DNA of 64,000 nucleotides from Truepera sp. (lineage in GTDB: Bacteria > Deinococcota > Deinococci > Deinococcales > Trueperaceae). Below the pieces are notes generated by a model. The model was given only the letters and a program-made list of their open reading frames with translations. It was not told the DNA's origin and searched no databases. The stretch covers positions 26,242 through 90,241 of the forward strand of contig JAGXSJ010000137.1 in NCBI GenBank assembly GCA_018333895.1, written 5' to 3'. Positions 18,844-28,146 of the stretch are shown piece by piece. Position numbers and translations under genes: made by a program. The stretch's first letter is position 1, and every line of letters begins with the position of its first letter.

Positions 18844-19607
18844 GGCTGTCTGCGCTCCTCCTCAGGTTCGGTCAGCTCATCGACTAATCTACCCGCAGGA
18901 ACCCCCTCGCGGAGCTGGCTAAAGGCGTGCCTGCCCCCTTGCGAGAGGAACTCGGTGCAAGCGATTAGCTCCATAGTGCTGGGGGCAAGCGGCTCAAAGG
19001 AGAGCTCAAAGACGCCGTGCTCACCGTTTAAGCTGCCGCCCAGGACGGCCACGTCAATGTTGATGGTGCCCCCCTGATGGTGCCAGAACAGCGCTAAGTC
19101 ATTGCGGATGGGCCGGATACTATCCGGAATCAGTCTAAAGCGGGTAGGATCAAAACTGAGCAGGGTGCGCAAAGCCTGCAACTGGCGAGCCTGGGCGACT
19201 CTCACACGCAGAGTAAAGGGCTGACGCAGCTCGGTGAGCGGTACGTTCAAGACCAGCGCGGCCGGGGGCGGCTCGGTGACCTGGATGGTGAACTCGCGAA
19301 AGGTTCGGGACAGGTTGGCATCAAAGATCTCAATGGTGAAGGTATAACGCCCGACCTGCGTGGGGACGCCGCGTACCGTGCCACCTTGCAAGCTGAGTCC
19401 GGGCGGTAGTTCCCCGTCTTTAAGCGCGTAGCGATACGGCGATAACCCGCCAGCGACCTGAATTGTCACGCTGTAAGGCTCGCCAAGGAAAGCGGTCTCA
19501 AAACCGGTAGCGCGCAGCTCGAGCGGAGTCCCTGGCGTACTGACCTCACCGCAGGCGATGAGCAGCGCCAGCACCAGCAGCGCCAGCGGATAGGGGCGCA
19601 TACGCAT
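18840..19607 (-). CDS. Secreted lipoprotein-like protein with Ig-like (putative He_PIG) and cohesin-like domains
   Basis: Lipobox-like LLIACG; GGLSPYRYALKDGELPPGLSLQGGTVRGVPTQVGRYTFTI; then TLRVRVAQARQLQALRTLLSFDPTRFRLI...INIDVAVLGGSLNGEHGVFELSFEPL. Confidence 0.7.
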   Translation of the reverse strand: MRMRPYPLALLVLALLIACGEVSTPGTPLELRATGFETAFLGEPYSVTIQVAGGLSPYRYALKDGELPPGLSLQGGTVRGVPTQVGRYTFTIEIFDANLSRTFREFTIQVTEPPPAALVLNVPLTELRQPFTLRVRVAQARQLQALRTLLSFDPTRFRLIPDSIRPIRNDLALFWHHQGGTINIDVAVLGGSLNGEHGVFELSFEPLAPSTMELIACTEFLSQGGRHAFSQLREGVPAGRLVDELTEPEEERRQP

Positions 19608-19727
19608 AGCCGTAGCGTATCAGATGGCGTATTTGAATGATGTACGGCAGGGGTTAAAGCTCAGCTTCTGCGAAGAAGCATGGTAAGCTGACCAAAACCC
19701 CCAGCCTGCCTTGGGCAAGGAGCTGCT

Positions 19728-22700
19728 ATGCCGGAGTACACGCTACTAACCGACCCCCTTAATCCGAATCAGGCGCTGGAGCGCGAGTTTCACATGAATC
19801 GAGCCGCCAGGCAGCGCTATCAGGTTAAGAGCGCCCTCTTTGGCACCCACGGCAACGTGATCTTTGCTGACTACAGCGCCGCGCAAGAGCTAGCCCATAG
19901 CATCAACACCGCCCGCCTTCCGGAGACCGCAGTTAGCGCTGGTGATCTGGCGGCGCTGGGCCTGCTGGACGAGCTCTATCACCTGCTCATAGACGCCTAC
20001 CGCGAAGAGGTAAACCCCGAAGTGCTGGCTAAAGCCTACCGCCACATTGAGCAGGCGCTCGGCGAGCAGGCGCAAAAGACCCTGCATCAGTTCGCCGCGC
20101 AGTTCCCGGCGGCAGCGGTCTACCGGGGTGAACAGGTGTTAGATAACTACCTGGCTGGCCAGACCGCGGGCGTACCCCATCGCCAGATTGTGCTAGAAGA
20201 GCTCTTGATGCTCTGGCTCGATAATGAGAATCCGGCCTGCGAGCGCTACCGCGAACTGTTCGACGACAGCTCGCTGCGCGAAGTGACGGCGTATTCGCAG
20301 ATTATTACGGAGCTTAAACGCTTCTTCGATCAGGAGCCGGGCTTTGGCCCCGATGGCGCCTCGCTCTTTGCGCTGCTGCGCGCCCCAGCCCTTCATAGCC
20401 CCACCTCGTTGGCGGGCCAGCTAGAGTATATCCGCGCCTACTGGACACCCATCTTAGGGGCGCGCTTCGAGCGCTTCACGGTGCGCTTGCTGCTATCGCT
20501 CGACATTTTCAAAGAGGAGGCGAAGTGGGGCTTGGTCGGCGGCGAACCCGAAACGGTGGTGCTAGACGAAGCCGCTTTGCGCGGACCGGCGCGCCGTGGC
20601 CCGGTCGAGTACGAACGTTTCAGCCCCGACCAGTCGTGGATGCCGCGCCTGGTGATGATCGCTAAAAGTACCTATGTCTGGCTTGACCAGCTCTCCAAGC
20701 AGTACCAGCGCCCCCTTCACCGGCTCGATCAGATCCCCGACCAGGAGCTCGATCGCCTAGCCGAGTTCGGCTTTAGCGGCCTGTGGCTGATCGGCCTGTG
20801 GGAGCGGAGCCCTGCCTCGGCGCGGATCAAGCACCTAATGGGCAATCCCGACGCGGTCGCCTCAGCCTATTCGCTCTACGACTACACCATCGCCCACGAC
20901 CTGGGCGGCGAGAGTGCCTATCAGAACCTGCGCGACCGCGCTTGGCAGCGCGGCATCCGCCTGGCCTCGGACATGGTGCCAAACCATATGGGGATCGATT
21001 CGCGCTGGGTTATTGAGCACCCCGACTGGTTCTTGTCGCTGTCGCACCCGCCCTACCCCGGCTACACCTATAGCGGTCCGGATCTCTCGAGCGACCCCCG
21101 CGTCGGCATCTTTATCGAAGATCACTACTACCACCAGAGCGATGCGGCGGTGGTCTTTAAGCGCGTGGATCGCTGGACTGACGAGGCCAGGTACATCTAC
21201 CACGGCAACGACGGCACCAGCATGCCCTGGAACGACACCGCCCAGCTCAACTACCTCCAGGCGGAGGTGCGCGAGGCGGTAATCCAGACCATCTTAGCGG
21301 TAGCCCGCCGGTTCCCGATCATCCGTTTCGATGCGGCTATGACGCTGGCCAAGCAGCACGTCCAGCGGCTCTGGTTCCCCGAGCCGGGGCAGGGCGGGGC
21401 CATCCCCTCACGCGCTCAGTACGGCAGTATGTCCCATGAGACGTTCGAGGCGCTGATGCCTAACGAGTTCTGGCGCGAGGTGGTCGACCGCGTAGCAACT
21501 GAGGTGCCCGATACGCTGCTGTTAGCTGAGGCGTTCTGGATGCTGGAGGGCTACTTCGTCCGGACGCTGGGGATGCACCGGGTCTACAACAGCGCCTTTA
21601 TGAACATGCTGAAGCGCGAGGAGAACCAGAAGTACCGCCAAACTATCAAGAACATCATCGAGTTCGAGCCGGAGATAATCAAGCGCTTTGTCAACTTCAT
21701 GAACAACCCCGACGAGGAGACGGCGGTAGCGCAGTTCGGCCAGGACGGCAAGTACTTCGGTGTGTGCGTGATGATGGTCACGCTACCTGGACTGCCCATG
21801 TTCGGCCACGGCCAGCTTGAGGGCTATCACGAGAAGTACGGCATGGAGTACCGTCGCGCCAAGTGGGACGAGGAGCCCAATCAGTGGTTAATCGAACGAC
21901 ACCGGCGCGAGATTGTGCCGCTACTGAAGCGCCGCAGCCAGTTTGCCGAGGTCGAGAACTTCTTGCTATACGACTTCTATCAGGACGGCTATGTCAACGA
22001 AAACGTCTTTGCCTACACCAATCGGCACCAGGGCCAGGCCTCGCTGGTGGTCTACAACAATAAGTACGAGGCGGCGCAGGGCTGGCTCCGGCAGTCGCTG
22101 CCATACAAAGCTGAATTGTCGGGCGATCCTGCGGATACTCGCAGGACGGGGCGGAGTCAGACCAAGCTGCTGGCCGAGGGGCTAGGGCTAAGTTGGGGCC
22201 AGGAGCGCTTTTGCACCATGCGCGAGCACCCGTCCGGCCTGGAGTACCTGCGGCGTAACCGCGAGCTGTTCGAGCAGGGGCTCTACCTAGAGCTTGGCGC
22301 CTTCGGCTATCAGGTCTACTGGGAGGTGCGCGAGGTCGTCGATGTCAATGGGCTCTATGCCCAGCTCCACCGCGAGCTAGGCGGGCGCGGCGTGCCGAGC
22401 ATCGAGATGGCCTTGTCGGACCTTAAGCTGCGGCCACTGCATGAAGCCTGGGCCGGGCTGTTTGCAGTTTCGCTGCTGCAAGGGCTAGCCGAGGGCGATA
22501 CCGGCGTGCTGGCGCCGCTAGAGGAGGCGCTGGCCTGGTTTTGGCACCAGGCGGCGGCTTACGGCTTTATGGGTGACGCCGAGGTGCTGACGGAGAAATG
22601 GGAGCGCATCGCCAATATGCTCGAGCGCTTGGCCGGTGAGGAATGGTCGGGCGATCCTGCGGATACTCGCAGGACGACGCTACAGCCCTATCTGACGCTC

Positions 22701-23291
22701 GAGCCCAGCGGCTGTGCGGTGCTTCTAGCCGGGGAACTACTCTCCCAACTCGAAGACGTCACACCGGGCTTGGTCGAGAGGGGGCGCTTAGTGCAGGCGC
22801 TCTGCCGCGCGTTGGAACGGCTTGGCATGTCGGCTGAGGAGGCGGCGCGCCGCGCCGAGTTACCCACTGCGGTCCGGCGCCATGAGCTTAAGCCTTTGCT
22901 GGAAGACCCCTCTGCCGAGGCCGTAGCAGCCTTCTGGCAGCGGTTCCTGGACGACCCCATAGCGGCTAAACTGTTGCTAGTCAACGAGCACCAGGGGGTT
23001 CGCTGGTTTAACCGCGAGGCCTACCGCGAGCTAGTCGCCGCGCTAGTGCAGACAGCGGCTCTGGCCGGGGCGGAGAGCGGGGGGCTGCGCACTCTGGCAC
23101 AGCGGTTTAGGGAGGTCGAGGGGCGCTCGAGCTATCAGCTTAACAAGCTCATCAGCGGCCAGACGTCCTACGGCGATCCTGCGAGTATCCGCAGGACGCA
23201 GGATCAGCGTGCGGAGGATACGCTGCAAAGCTCTCGCGATAAACCGCCAGTCAGCGATGAGGTTGAGGAAAAAGTGGAGAGAGAGGAGTAG
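19728..23291 (+). CDS. Large (1187 aa) GH13 alpha-amylase-like protein
   Basis: GH13-like regions DMVPNHMGID, FPIIRFDAAMTLAKQHVQRLWFPEP, LLLAEAFWMLEGYF; long novel N- and C-terminal extensions. Confidence 0.8.
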   Translation: MPEYTLLTDPLNPNQALEREFHMNRAARQRYQVKSALFGTHGNVIFADYSAAQELAHSINTARLPETAVSAGDLAALGLLDELYHLLIDAYREEVNPEVLAKAYRHIEQALGEQAQKTLHQFAAQFPAAAVYRGEQVLDNYLAGQTAGVPHRQIVLEELLMLWLDNENPACERYRELFDDSSLREVTAYSQIITELKRFFDQEPGFGPDGASLFALLRAPALHSPTSLAGQLEYIRAYWTPILGARFERFTVRLLLSLDIFKEEAKWGLVGGEPETVVLDEAALRGPARRGPVEYERFSPDQSWMPRLVMIAKSTYVWLDQLSKQYQRPLHRLDQIPDQELDRLAEFGFSGLWLIGLWERSPASARIKHLMGNPDAVASAYSLYDYTIAHDLGGESAYQNLRDRAWQRGIRLASDMVPNHMGIDSRWVIEHPDWFLSLSHPPYPGYTYSGPDLSSDPRVGIFIEDHYYHQSDAAVVFKRVDRWTDEARYIYHGNDGTSMPWNDTAQLNYLQAEVREAVIQTILAVARRFPIIRFDAAMTLAKQHVQRLWFPEPGQGGAIPSRAQYGSMSHETFEALMPNEFWREVVDRVATEVPDTLLLAEAFWMLEGYFVRTLGMHRVYNSAFMNMLKREENQKYRQTIKNIIEFEPEIIKRFVNFMNNPDEETAVAQFGQDGKYFGVCVMMVTLPGLPMFGHGQLEGYHEKYGMEYRRAKWDEEPNQWLIERHRREIVPLLKRRSQFAEVENFLLYDFYQDGYVNENVFAYTNRHQGQASLVVYNNKYEAAQGWLRQSLPYKAELSGDPADTRRTGRSQTKLLAEGLGLSWGQERFCTMREHPSGLEYLRRNRELFEQGLYLELGAFGYQVYWEVREVVDVNGLYAQLHRELGGRGVPSIEMALSDLKLRPLHEAWAGLFAVSLLQGLAEGDTGVLAPLEEALAWFWHQAAAYGFMGDAEVLTEKWERIANMLERLAGEEWSGDPADTRRTTLQPYLTLEPSGCAVLLAGELLSQLEDVTPGLVERGRLVQALCRALERLGMSAEEAARRAELPTAVRRHELKPLLEDPSAEAVAAFWQRFLDDPIAAKLLLVNEHQGVRWFNREAYRELVAALVQTAALAGAESGGLRTLAQRFREVEGRSSYQLNKLISGQTSYGDPASIRRTQDQRAEDTLQSSRDKPPVSDEVEEKVEREE
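22127..22146 (+). repeat. In-frame small palindrome in GH13 gene (GDPADTRRT), copy a
   Basis: GATCCTGCGGATACTCGCAGGACG. Confidence 0.92.
22655..22674 (+). repeat. In-frame small palindrome in GH13 gene (GDPADTRRT), copy b
   Basis: GATCCTGCGGATACTCGCAGGACG, identical core to copy a. Confidence 0.92.
23177..23196 (+). repeat. In-frame small palindrome in GH13 gene (GDPASIRRT), copy c with inverted loop
   Basis: GATCCTGCG-AGTATC-CGCAGGACG; loop is the reverse complement of copies a and b. Confidence 0.92.
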
Positions 23292-23332
23292 GTGGTAGGG
23301 GCTACACTGCCCACAACCCACTTACTACTTCC
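23273..23332. repeat. Intergenic repeat family C, copy 2 (inverted), overlapping the GH13 stop codon
   Basis: Reverse complement GGAAGTAGTAAGTGGGTTGTGGGCAGTGTAGCCCCTACCACCTACTCCTC resembles copy 1. Confidence 0.55.
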
Positions 23333-23336
23333 TGTC

Positions 23337-23356
23337 TCCTGCGGATACTCGCAGGA
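23337..23356 (+). repeat. Intergenic copy of the small palindrome
   Basis: TCCTGCG-GATACT-CGCAGGA, 46 nt downstream of the GH13 stop. Confidence 0.9.
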
Positions 23357-23371
23357 TAAAGTGCTGAACGC

Positions 23372-23872
23372 TTAGCCAACCGCCTCCTGCAGCCGCCGAT
23401 AGCTGAGGTGCGTCAGCGCTAGCGCCAAGGCGTCGGCCACGTGATGGCTGTCAGGGCTGTGGGGGAGCCTCAGCATGGCCCGCACCATGAAGGTGACTTG
23501 CGCCTTGCTGGCCCGGCCCGACCCGACCAGCGCCTGCTTGACCTGCAACGGGCCGTATTCGAAGACCGGCACACCGTGGCGGGCGGCAGCTAGCAGCGCC
23601 ACCCCGACCGCCTGGCCGACCTTGAAAGCAAGGTCGCGCTGCTGGTGAAAGTACTGCCCTTCAATAACCAGTGCGCCAGGCCGGTGCGCCAGGATAAACG
23701 CCTCGGTCGCCTGGTAGAGCGCCAGCAACCGTTCCGCTTGTGGGCTGCGCGGGCTGGTGCGAACTAACGCACTGCCGAGCAGCGTGACCTCCCGGCCCAG
23801 TTCGCGCACTGCGCCGAGGCCCAGATTGGCCAAACCGGGGTCGAGGCCAACCACTACTAGCGGAGCAGACAT
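23372..23872 (-). CDS. ruvC: Crossover junction endodeoxyribonuclease RuvC
   Basis: VVGLDPGLANLGLGAV, VIEGQYFHQQ, PDSHHVADALALALTHL. Confidence 0.93.
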   Translation of the reverse strand: MSAPLVVVGLDPGLANLGLGAVRELGREVTLLGSALVRTSPRSPQAERLLALYQATEAFILAHRPGALVIEGQYFHQQRDLAFKVGQAVGVALLAAARHGVPVFEYGPLQVKQALVGSGRASKAQVTFMVRAMLRLPHSPDSHHVADALALALTHLSYRRLQEAVG

Positions 23873-23899
23873 GGCTCTAGCATGACATGCCGGTGCGCT

Positions 23900-24664
23900 C
23901 TAAAGTTTAGGCACCACCACCGGCCCCAGCCCAGGCGGATGCAGCACCTCGGCGGCAGCGCCGTAGACCTGGCGCAGCAGCGCCGAAGTAACCACCTCAG
24001 CGGGGGGGCCCTCGGCCACCAGGCGGCCCTGGTTTAGCACCAGCAGCCGGTCGCAGGCCCGAATGGCCAGATTGAGGTCATGCAGCACTACCAACGCCGC
24101 GAGGCCGTTCGCCGCTTCGCGGCGGATGAGCGCCACCAACTCGGCTTGATAGCTCAGGTCGAGGTGGTTGGTGGGTTCATCCAGCAGCAGGAGCTTCGGC
24201 TCTTGGGCCAGGGCTCGAGCCAACACCACCCGCTGCCGCTCACCGCCGGAAAGGGTAGCGGCTAGGCGGTGGCGGAAGCGCCAGGTGTCGGTGCGGCGCA
24301 GCGCCTCTTCAGTTATCGCCTCGTCGCGGCGCGATGGCTGGGAGAGCCAGCCCAGGTGCGGCGTGCGGCCCATGGCGACTAGCTCCAGCGCGGTAAAACC
24401 GTCTGGCAGTTCGGCGGCTTGCGGTACTACGGCGGCGATCCGGGCTAGCTCGAGCCTGCTCAGGCTGCCAAGCTCGCGACCCGCTACCATCACCATACCG
24501 GCGTCAGGGCTCAGGATACGAGTCAGCAGGCGAATCAAGGTCGACTTCCCTGCCCCGTTCGGCCCTACTACCCCCAACACCTCACCCGCTGCCAGGCTAA
24601 AGCTGAGGTCGACTACGACCGGCGTCCGTCCGTAGCGGAAGGTGAGGCCCTGGGCGCAGAGCAC
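23900..24664 (-). CDS. btuD: ABC transporter ATP-binding protein (BtuD/FecE-like)
   Basis: Walker A GPNGAGKSTLIRLL, signature LSGGERQRVVLARAL, Walker B LLLLDEPTNHLD; follows B12 riboswitch operon. Confidence 0.9.
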   Translation of the reverse strand: MLCAQGLTFRYGRTPVVVDLSFSLAAGEVLGVVGPNGAGKSTLIRLLTRILSPDAGMVMVAGRELGSLSRLELARIAAVVPQAAELPDGFTALELVAMGRTPHLGWLSQPSRRDEAITEEALRRTDTWRFRHRLAATLSGGERQRVVLARALAQEPKLLLLDEPTNHLDLSYQAELVALIRREAANGLAALVVLHDLNLAIRACDRLLVLNQGRLVAEGPPAEVVTSALLRQVYGAAAEVLHPPGLGPVVVPKL

Positions 24665-25722
24665 TAGCCCTCCCGCCGATGCAGGCTCGAGCGCCGCAGC
24701 ACCGCCAGAAAGAACGGCCCCCCCACCAGCGCCGTAATCACCCCGACCGGCAGTTCGCTCGGTGCGATTACGGTGCGGGCCAGTAAGTCGGCCAGCACCA
24801 TAAACACCGCACCGGCCAGGCAGGCCAGCGGGATCAACCGGTAGTGATCAGCTCCGACCCACAGCCGCACCGCGTGCGGCACCATCAACCCGACAAAGCC
24901 GATCACCCCCGATACGCTGACCGCAGCGGCGGTAGCCAGGGTGGCCGCCCCAATCAGCAGCAGCTTAAAGGCCTCAACCGGCAAGCCGAGCTGCGCCGCC
25001 TGCTCCTCGCCGAGCGCCAGCAGGTTAAGCGCGCGATGGCTGAGCCAGATGACAACGGCTGCCACTAGGACAAACGGTAAGGCCGAAGCGAGTTTGGCCC
25101 AGCCGGCAAAGGCGAAGCTGCCCAGCAGCCAGGCCAGCACCCCGGCCGCCTGCTCCCGCGCTGCCAGCATGGTCAGCGAGGTCGCGGCGGTGAGGATCGA
25201 GCCCACCACCACCCCCGCCAGGATCAGTGCCACCAGCGGCAGGCCGCCCCCTTGCCTGGCCAGCACGGTCACTAGCAGGGCCGCGGCCAGTGCGCAGATG
25301 AAGGCTACCAGCGGCACGCCAAGCTGCGCCAACAGGGGCACCGTAGCCGAAAAGGCCAGCACCAGGCTGGCCCCGAAGCCCGCGCCGCTGGCTACTCCTA
25401 GCAGGTAGGGGTCGGCTAGCGGGTTGCGGAACAGCCCCTGATAGGCCACTCCAGCCAGCGCCAGCGAGCCACCCACTAGCGCCGCTAGCAGGACGCGCGG
25501 CAGACGCATTTGCCAAATGATGGTATCAAGTGGGCCGCTCAGTTCGCCGGTCAGGCCGCGCCAGACCCCGCCCACCACCTCGCGCAGGGAGATGGGGACA
25601 GCGCCTATGCTCGCTGCCAGCCCGATTACCGCTAACAGGATAGCCAACCCTAAGAGCGGCAGGCCTAGCGGCAGGCGGCGCGGCGCGGCCGCAGTAGTCA
25701 GCGCGGCAGGGTCAGAAAGCAT
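24664..25722 (-). CDS. btuC: FecCD/BtuC-family permease
   Basis: LGVASGAGFGASL, ASVSGVIGFVGLMVPHAVRLWVGADHYRLIPLACLAGAVFMVLADLLAR. Confidence 0.92.
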   Translation of the reverse strand: MLSDPAALTTAAAPRRLPLGLPLLGLAILLAVIGLAASIGAVPISLREVVGGVWRGLTGELSGPLDTIIWQMRLPRVLLAALVGGSLALAGVAYQGLFRNPLADPYLLGVASGAGFGASLVLAFSATVPLLAQLGVPLVAFICALAAALLVTVLARQGGGLPLVALILAGVVVGSILTAATSLTMLAAREQAAGVLAWLLGSFAFAGWAKLASALPFVLVAAVVIWLSHRALNLLALGEEQAAQLGLPVEAFKLLLIGAATLATAAAVSVSGVIGFVGLMVPHAVRLWVGADHYRLIPLACLAGAVFMVLADLLARTVIAPSELPVGVITALVGGPFFLAVLRRSSLHRREG

Positions 25723-26593
25723 CAGGATGGAAGAAGCTCGCCAGCAACCTGACCGCCGCGCCCAAGTTGGGACCGGGGCGATTGATGAGATCGACCTGGG
25801 CTGACGTTAATTCGATGATCGCTCCCTCCACCACCGCAGTCAGCGTCGCCCAGCCTGGCCGCGCCGCCACGGTGGCAACACTCTCGCCGTAGGGGGCGCT
25901 TGCCAGCACGATAATCTCCGGGTCAGCGCTGATGACAAACTCCGGATCGAGCATCGGGAAGTCGCCTAGCTCAGCCGGGACGATGTTCTGCCCCCCCGCC
26001 TTAGCGATTAGCACACCGATGAAGCTGCCGGGGCCGACGCTAAAGGGGGTAGCATCGAGCTCGTAATAGACGGTCGGAGGTGTGCGGCCGGCGACCGCCG
26101 CCACGACCGCCGCGATCTCTGCCCGCACGCTGGTGGCTAATTGGGCAGCCTCCTCCTGACGATTGACAAGCTGGCCGATAATCTCAAAGAAGGTGAAGGC
26201 GTCCTCAAAGCGCTGCGGACTCCCGGCATACACCGTAAGACCGGCCTGGCGCAGCGCCCCGGCTAACTCGCCGAACTCGGAGACCAGCACCAGGTCGGGC
26301 TCGAGCGCCACAATCGCCTCTAAGCTGAAACCGAAGAGACCGCCGCCCAGCGTGGGGAGGCCGCTAGTGTTAGGGATGCCGGCGCTAAAGTCGTCGATTC
26401 CCACTAATGTCAAACAGCCGTTTAGCGCGCAGACTGTCTCGGTGTGGCTAGGCAGCATGCTGACTACCCGCTGCGGCTCACCGGTCAGCGTCAGCGTGTA
26501 GCCCTGCTCGTCGGTCAGCGTTAGCGGGTACGAGCTGGCTAGCGCAGTAGCCAACCACAGGGCCATGATTAGCAGGGTGCGAAAAAGCAACAC
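25712..26593 (-). CDS. btuF: Cobalamin-type periplasmic binding protein (BtuF-like)
   Basis: QRVVSMLPSHTETVCALN, IVALEPDLVLVSE; GTG at 26593 behind AAGGAGG preferred over the listed start. Confidence 0.88.
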   Translation of the reverse strand: MLLFRTLLIMALWLATALASSYPLTLTDEQGYTLTLTGEPQRVVSMLPSHTETVCALNGCLTLVGIDDFSAGIPNTSGLPTLGGGLFGFSLEAIVALEPDLVLVSEFGELAGALRQAGLTVYAGSPQRFEDAFTFFEIIGQLVNRQEEAAQLATSVRAEIAAVVAAVAGRTPPTVYYELDATPFSVGPGSFIGVLIAKAGGQNIVPAELGDFPMLDPEFVISADPEIIVLASAPYGESVATVAARPGWATLTAVVEGAIIELTSAQVDLINRPGPNLGAAVRLLASFFHPDAF

Positions 26594-26604
26594 AGGAAAC
26601 CTCC

Positions 26605-26785
26605 TTCGGGTCTCCTGCGAGGGCAACGGGGGCGTTTGTTGCGCCCTAGCCTTGTCCTCGCAAGGGGTGCTGCGGCTTAGTGGCCGGTACTCGGACTTTT
26701 ACCGTTGCGGGACAGCGCCGGAGTTTCACCGGACTTCCCCGACCGACAAGCCCGCCAGGTTGCTGGCGTAGAGCCAGCATAGGGT
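26605..26785 (-). promoter_or_regulatory. Cobalamin (B12) riboswitch
   Basis: Reverse strand carries GGGGAAGTCCGGTGAAACTCCGGCGCTGTCCCGCAACGGTAAAAGTCC, immediately upstream of btuF. Confidence 0.9.
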
Positions 26786-26838
26786 TTGCCCGGAGCGTTT
26801 GTCAACCGGCTAGGCAGGTCGAGTGGTAGCCTGGCAAG

Positions 26839-27861
26839 GTGACTCAGCTCCTCGCTCCGTCTAATTTTCCGTCTAACCTAACGTTGTCGGTCGGGCCGCC
26901 ACAGTTGCACTTCACCCCGCCGCCGCGCTTCAGCACCACCAGCTTTGAAAACTACGCTCCGCAGCACCCATCGCAGAGCGCCGCGCGCGATGCGGTGCGT
27001 GAGTTCGCCATCGCCGCGCCTCGACCCTCGGCAACAGGCTCCTGGCTGCGCTGGCGGCCTCGCCACCGGCCGCAACCCGGTAGCGGGCTTTACCTTGATG
27101 GCGGCTTTGGCGTCGGCAAGACGCACCTCTTAGCTGCCGCCTATCACGAGAGCAGCAGCGTCAAGAGCTATCTGAGCTTTCAGGAGTTGGTCTACAGCAT
27201 CGGCGTGTTAGGCATGGCAGGAGCGCAAGAAGCCTTTCGCGACAGCCGCCTGCTCTGCCTCGATGAGTTCGAACTCGACGATCCCGGCAACACCCTGATG
27301 GTCAAGACCTTCCTAGCAGCAGCGTTCGCACGTGGTACGGCGGTCATCACCACCTCCAACACCCCGCCTGAAGCACAGGGCCAAGGCCGCTTCAACGCTG
27401 AGGAGTTCAGGCGCGAGATTCAGAGTATCGCCGAGCGCTTTACGGTGCTGCGGCTAGCAGGGCCGGACTACCGCCATCGCCTGCAAGCTGGCGCACTGCT
27501 GTCCCAGCAGGAGTTTGCCGCGCTGCTGGCGCGTGAGACCCGGCTACCGGTCATCCGCCTGGAATGGCTCGAGCTCTTAGCGCTGTTAAGCCGCTATCAC
27601 CCCATCCGCTACGGCGAGCTGCTTAGGCCGGCAGGCAGTGTCTATCTGGCCAACCTGACGCCGCTTAAGGATCAGAACAGCGCGCTGCGCTTCGTACACT
27701 TCGTTGACAAGCTCTACGACTTAAAACTCGGCCTGCGAATCAGCGGGGATCTGCCTATTAGCGAGCTGTTTGATGCCAGCTACCGCCATAGCGCCTATGC
27801 CGCCAAGCACTTCCGCTGCCTCTCGCGTCTGCTCGAGCTACTCGGCGAAGGCCGACAGTAG
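26839..27861 (+). CDS. zapE: AFG1/ZapE-family ATPase
   Basis: LYLDGGFGVGKTHLLAAAYH, LLCLDEFELDDPGNTLMVKTFL, AVITTSNTPPE. Confidence 0.88.
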   Translation: MTQLLAPSNFPSNLTLSVGPPQLHFTPPPRFSTTSFENYAPQHPSQSAARDAVREFAIAAPRPSATGSWLRWRPRHRPQPGSGLYLDGGFGVGKTHLLAAAYHESSSVKSYLSFQELVYSIGVLGMAGAQEAFRDSRLLCLDEFELDDPGNTLMVKTFLAAAFARGTAVITTSNTPPEAQGQGRFNAEEFRREIQSIAERFTVLRLAGPDYRHRLQAGALLSQQEFAALLARETRLPVIRLEWLELLALLSRYHPIRYGELLRPAGSVYLANLTPLKDQNSALRFVHFVDKLYDLKLGLRISGDLPISELFDASYRHSAYAAKHFRCLSRLLELLGEGRQ

Positions 27862-28146
27862 TCCGCAACTCGGCCATCCTGGGTCTACGATCACATCTCA
27901 GGAAAGGGCGCCGGCACGCGCTCCGATATCCGATAACGTGACTTTGGCCGGCACAGCTACTTTAGGGGTAGAGGTCGTTCAGAAAACGGCTACCCTGCTG
28001 ACAGGGGCAAGATACCTGTCGCGCTCACCGCAAGCCAGCTACTTGCTACGCCGTCCAAGGGATTTTTCGAATGCCCTCTAGTGTTATAATTTTATTATGT
28101 GATAGATTTCACGACACTATTTGTGCGTGAAAGTTATGTTTCGCTG

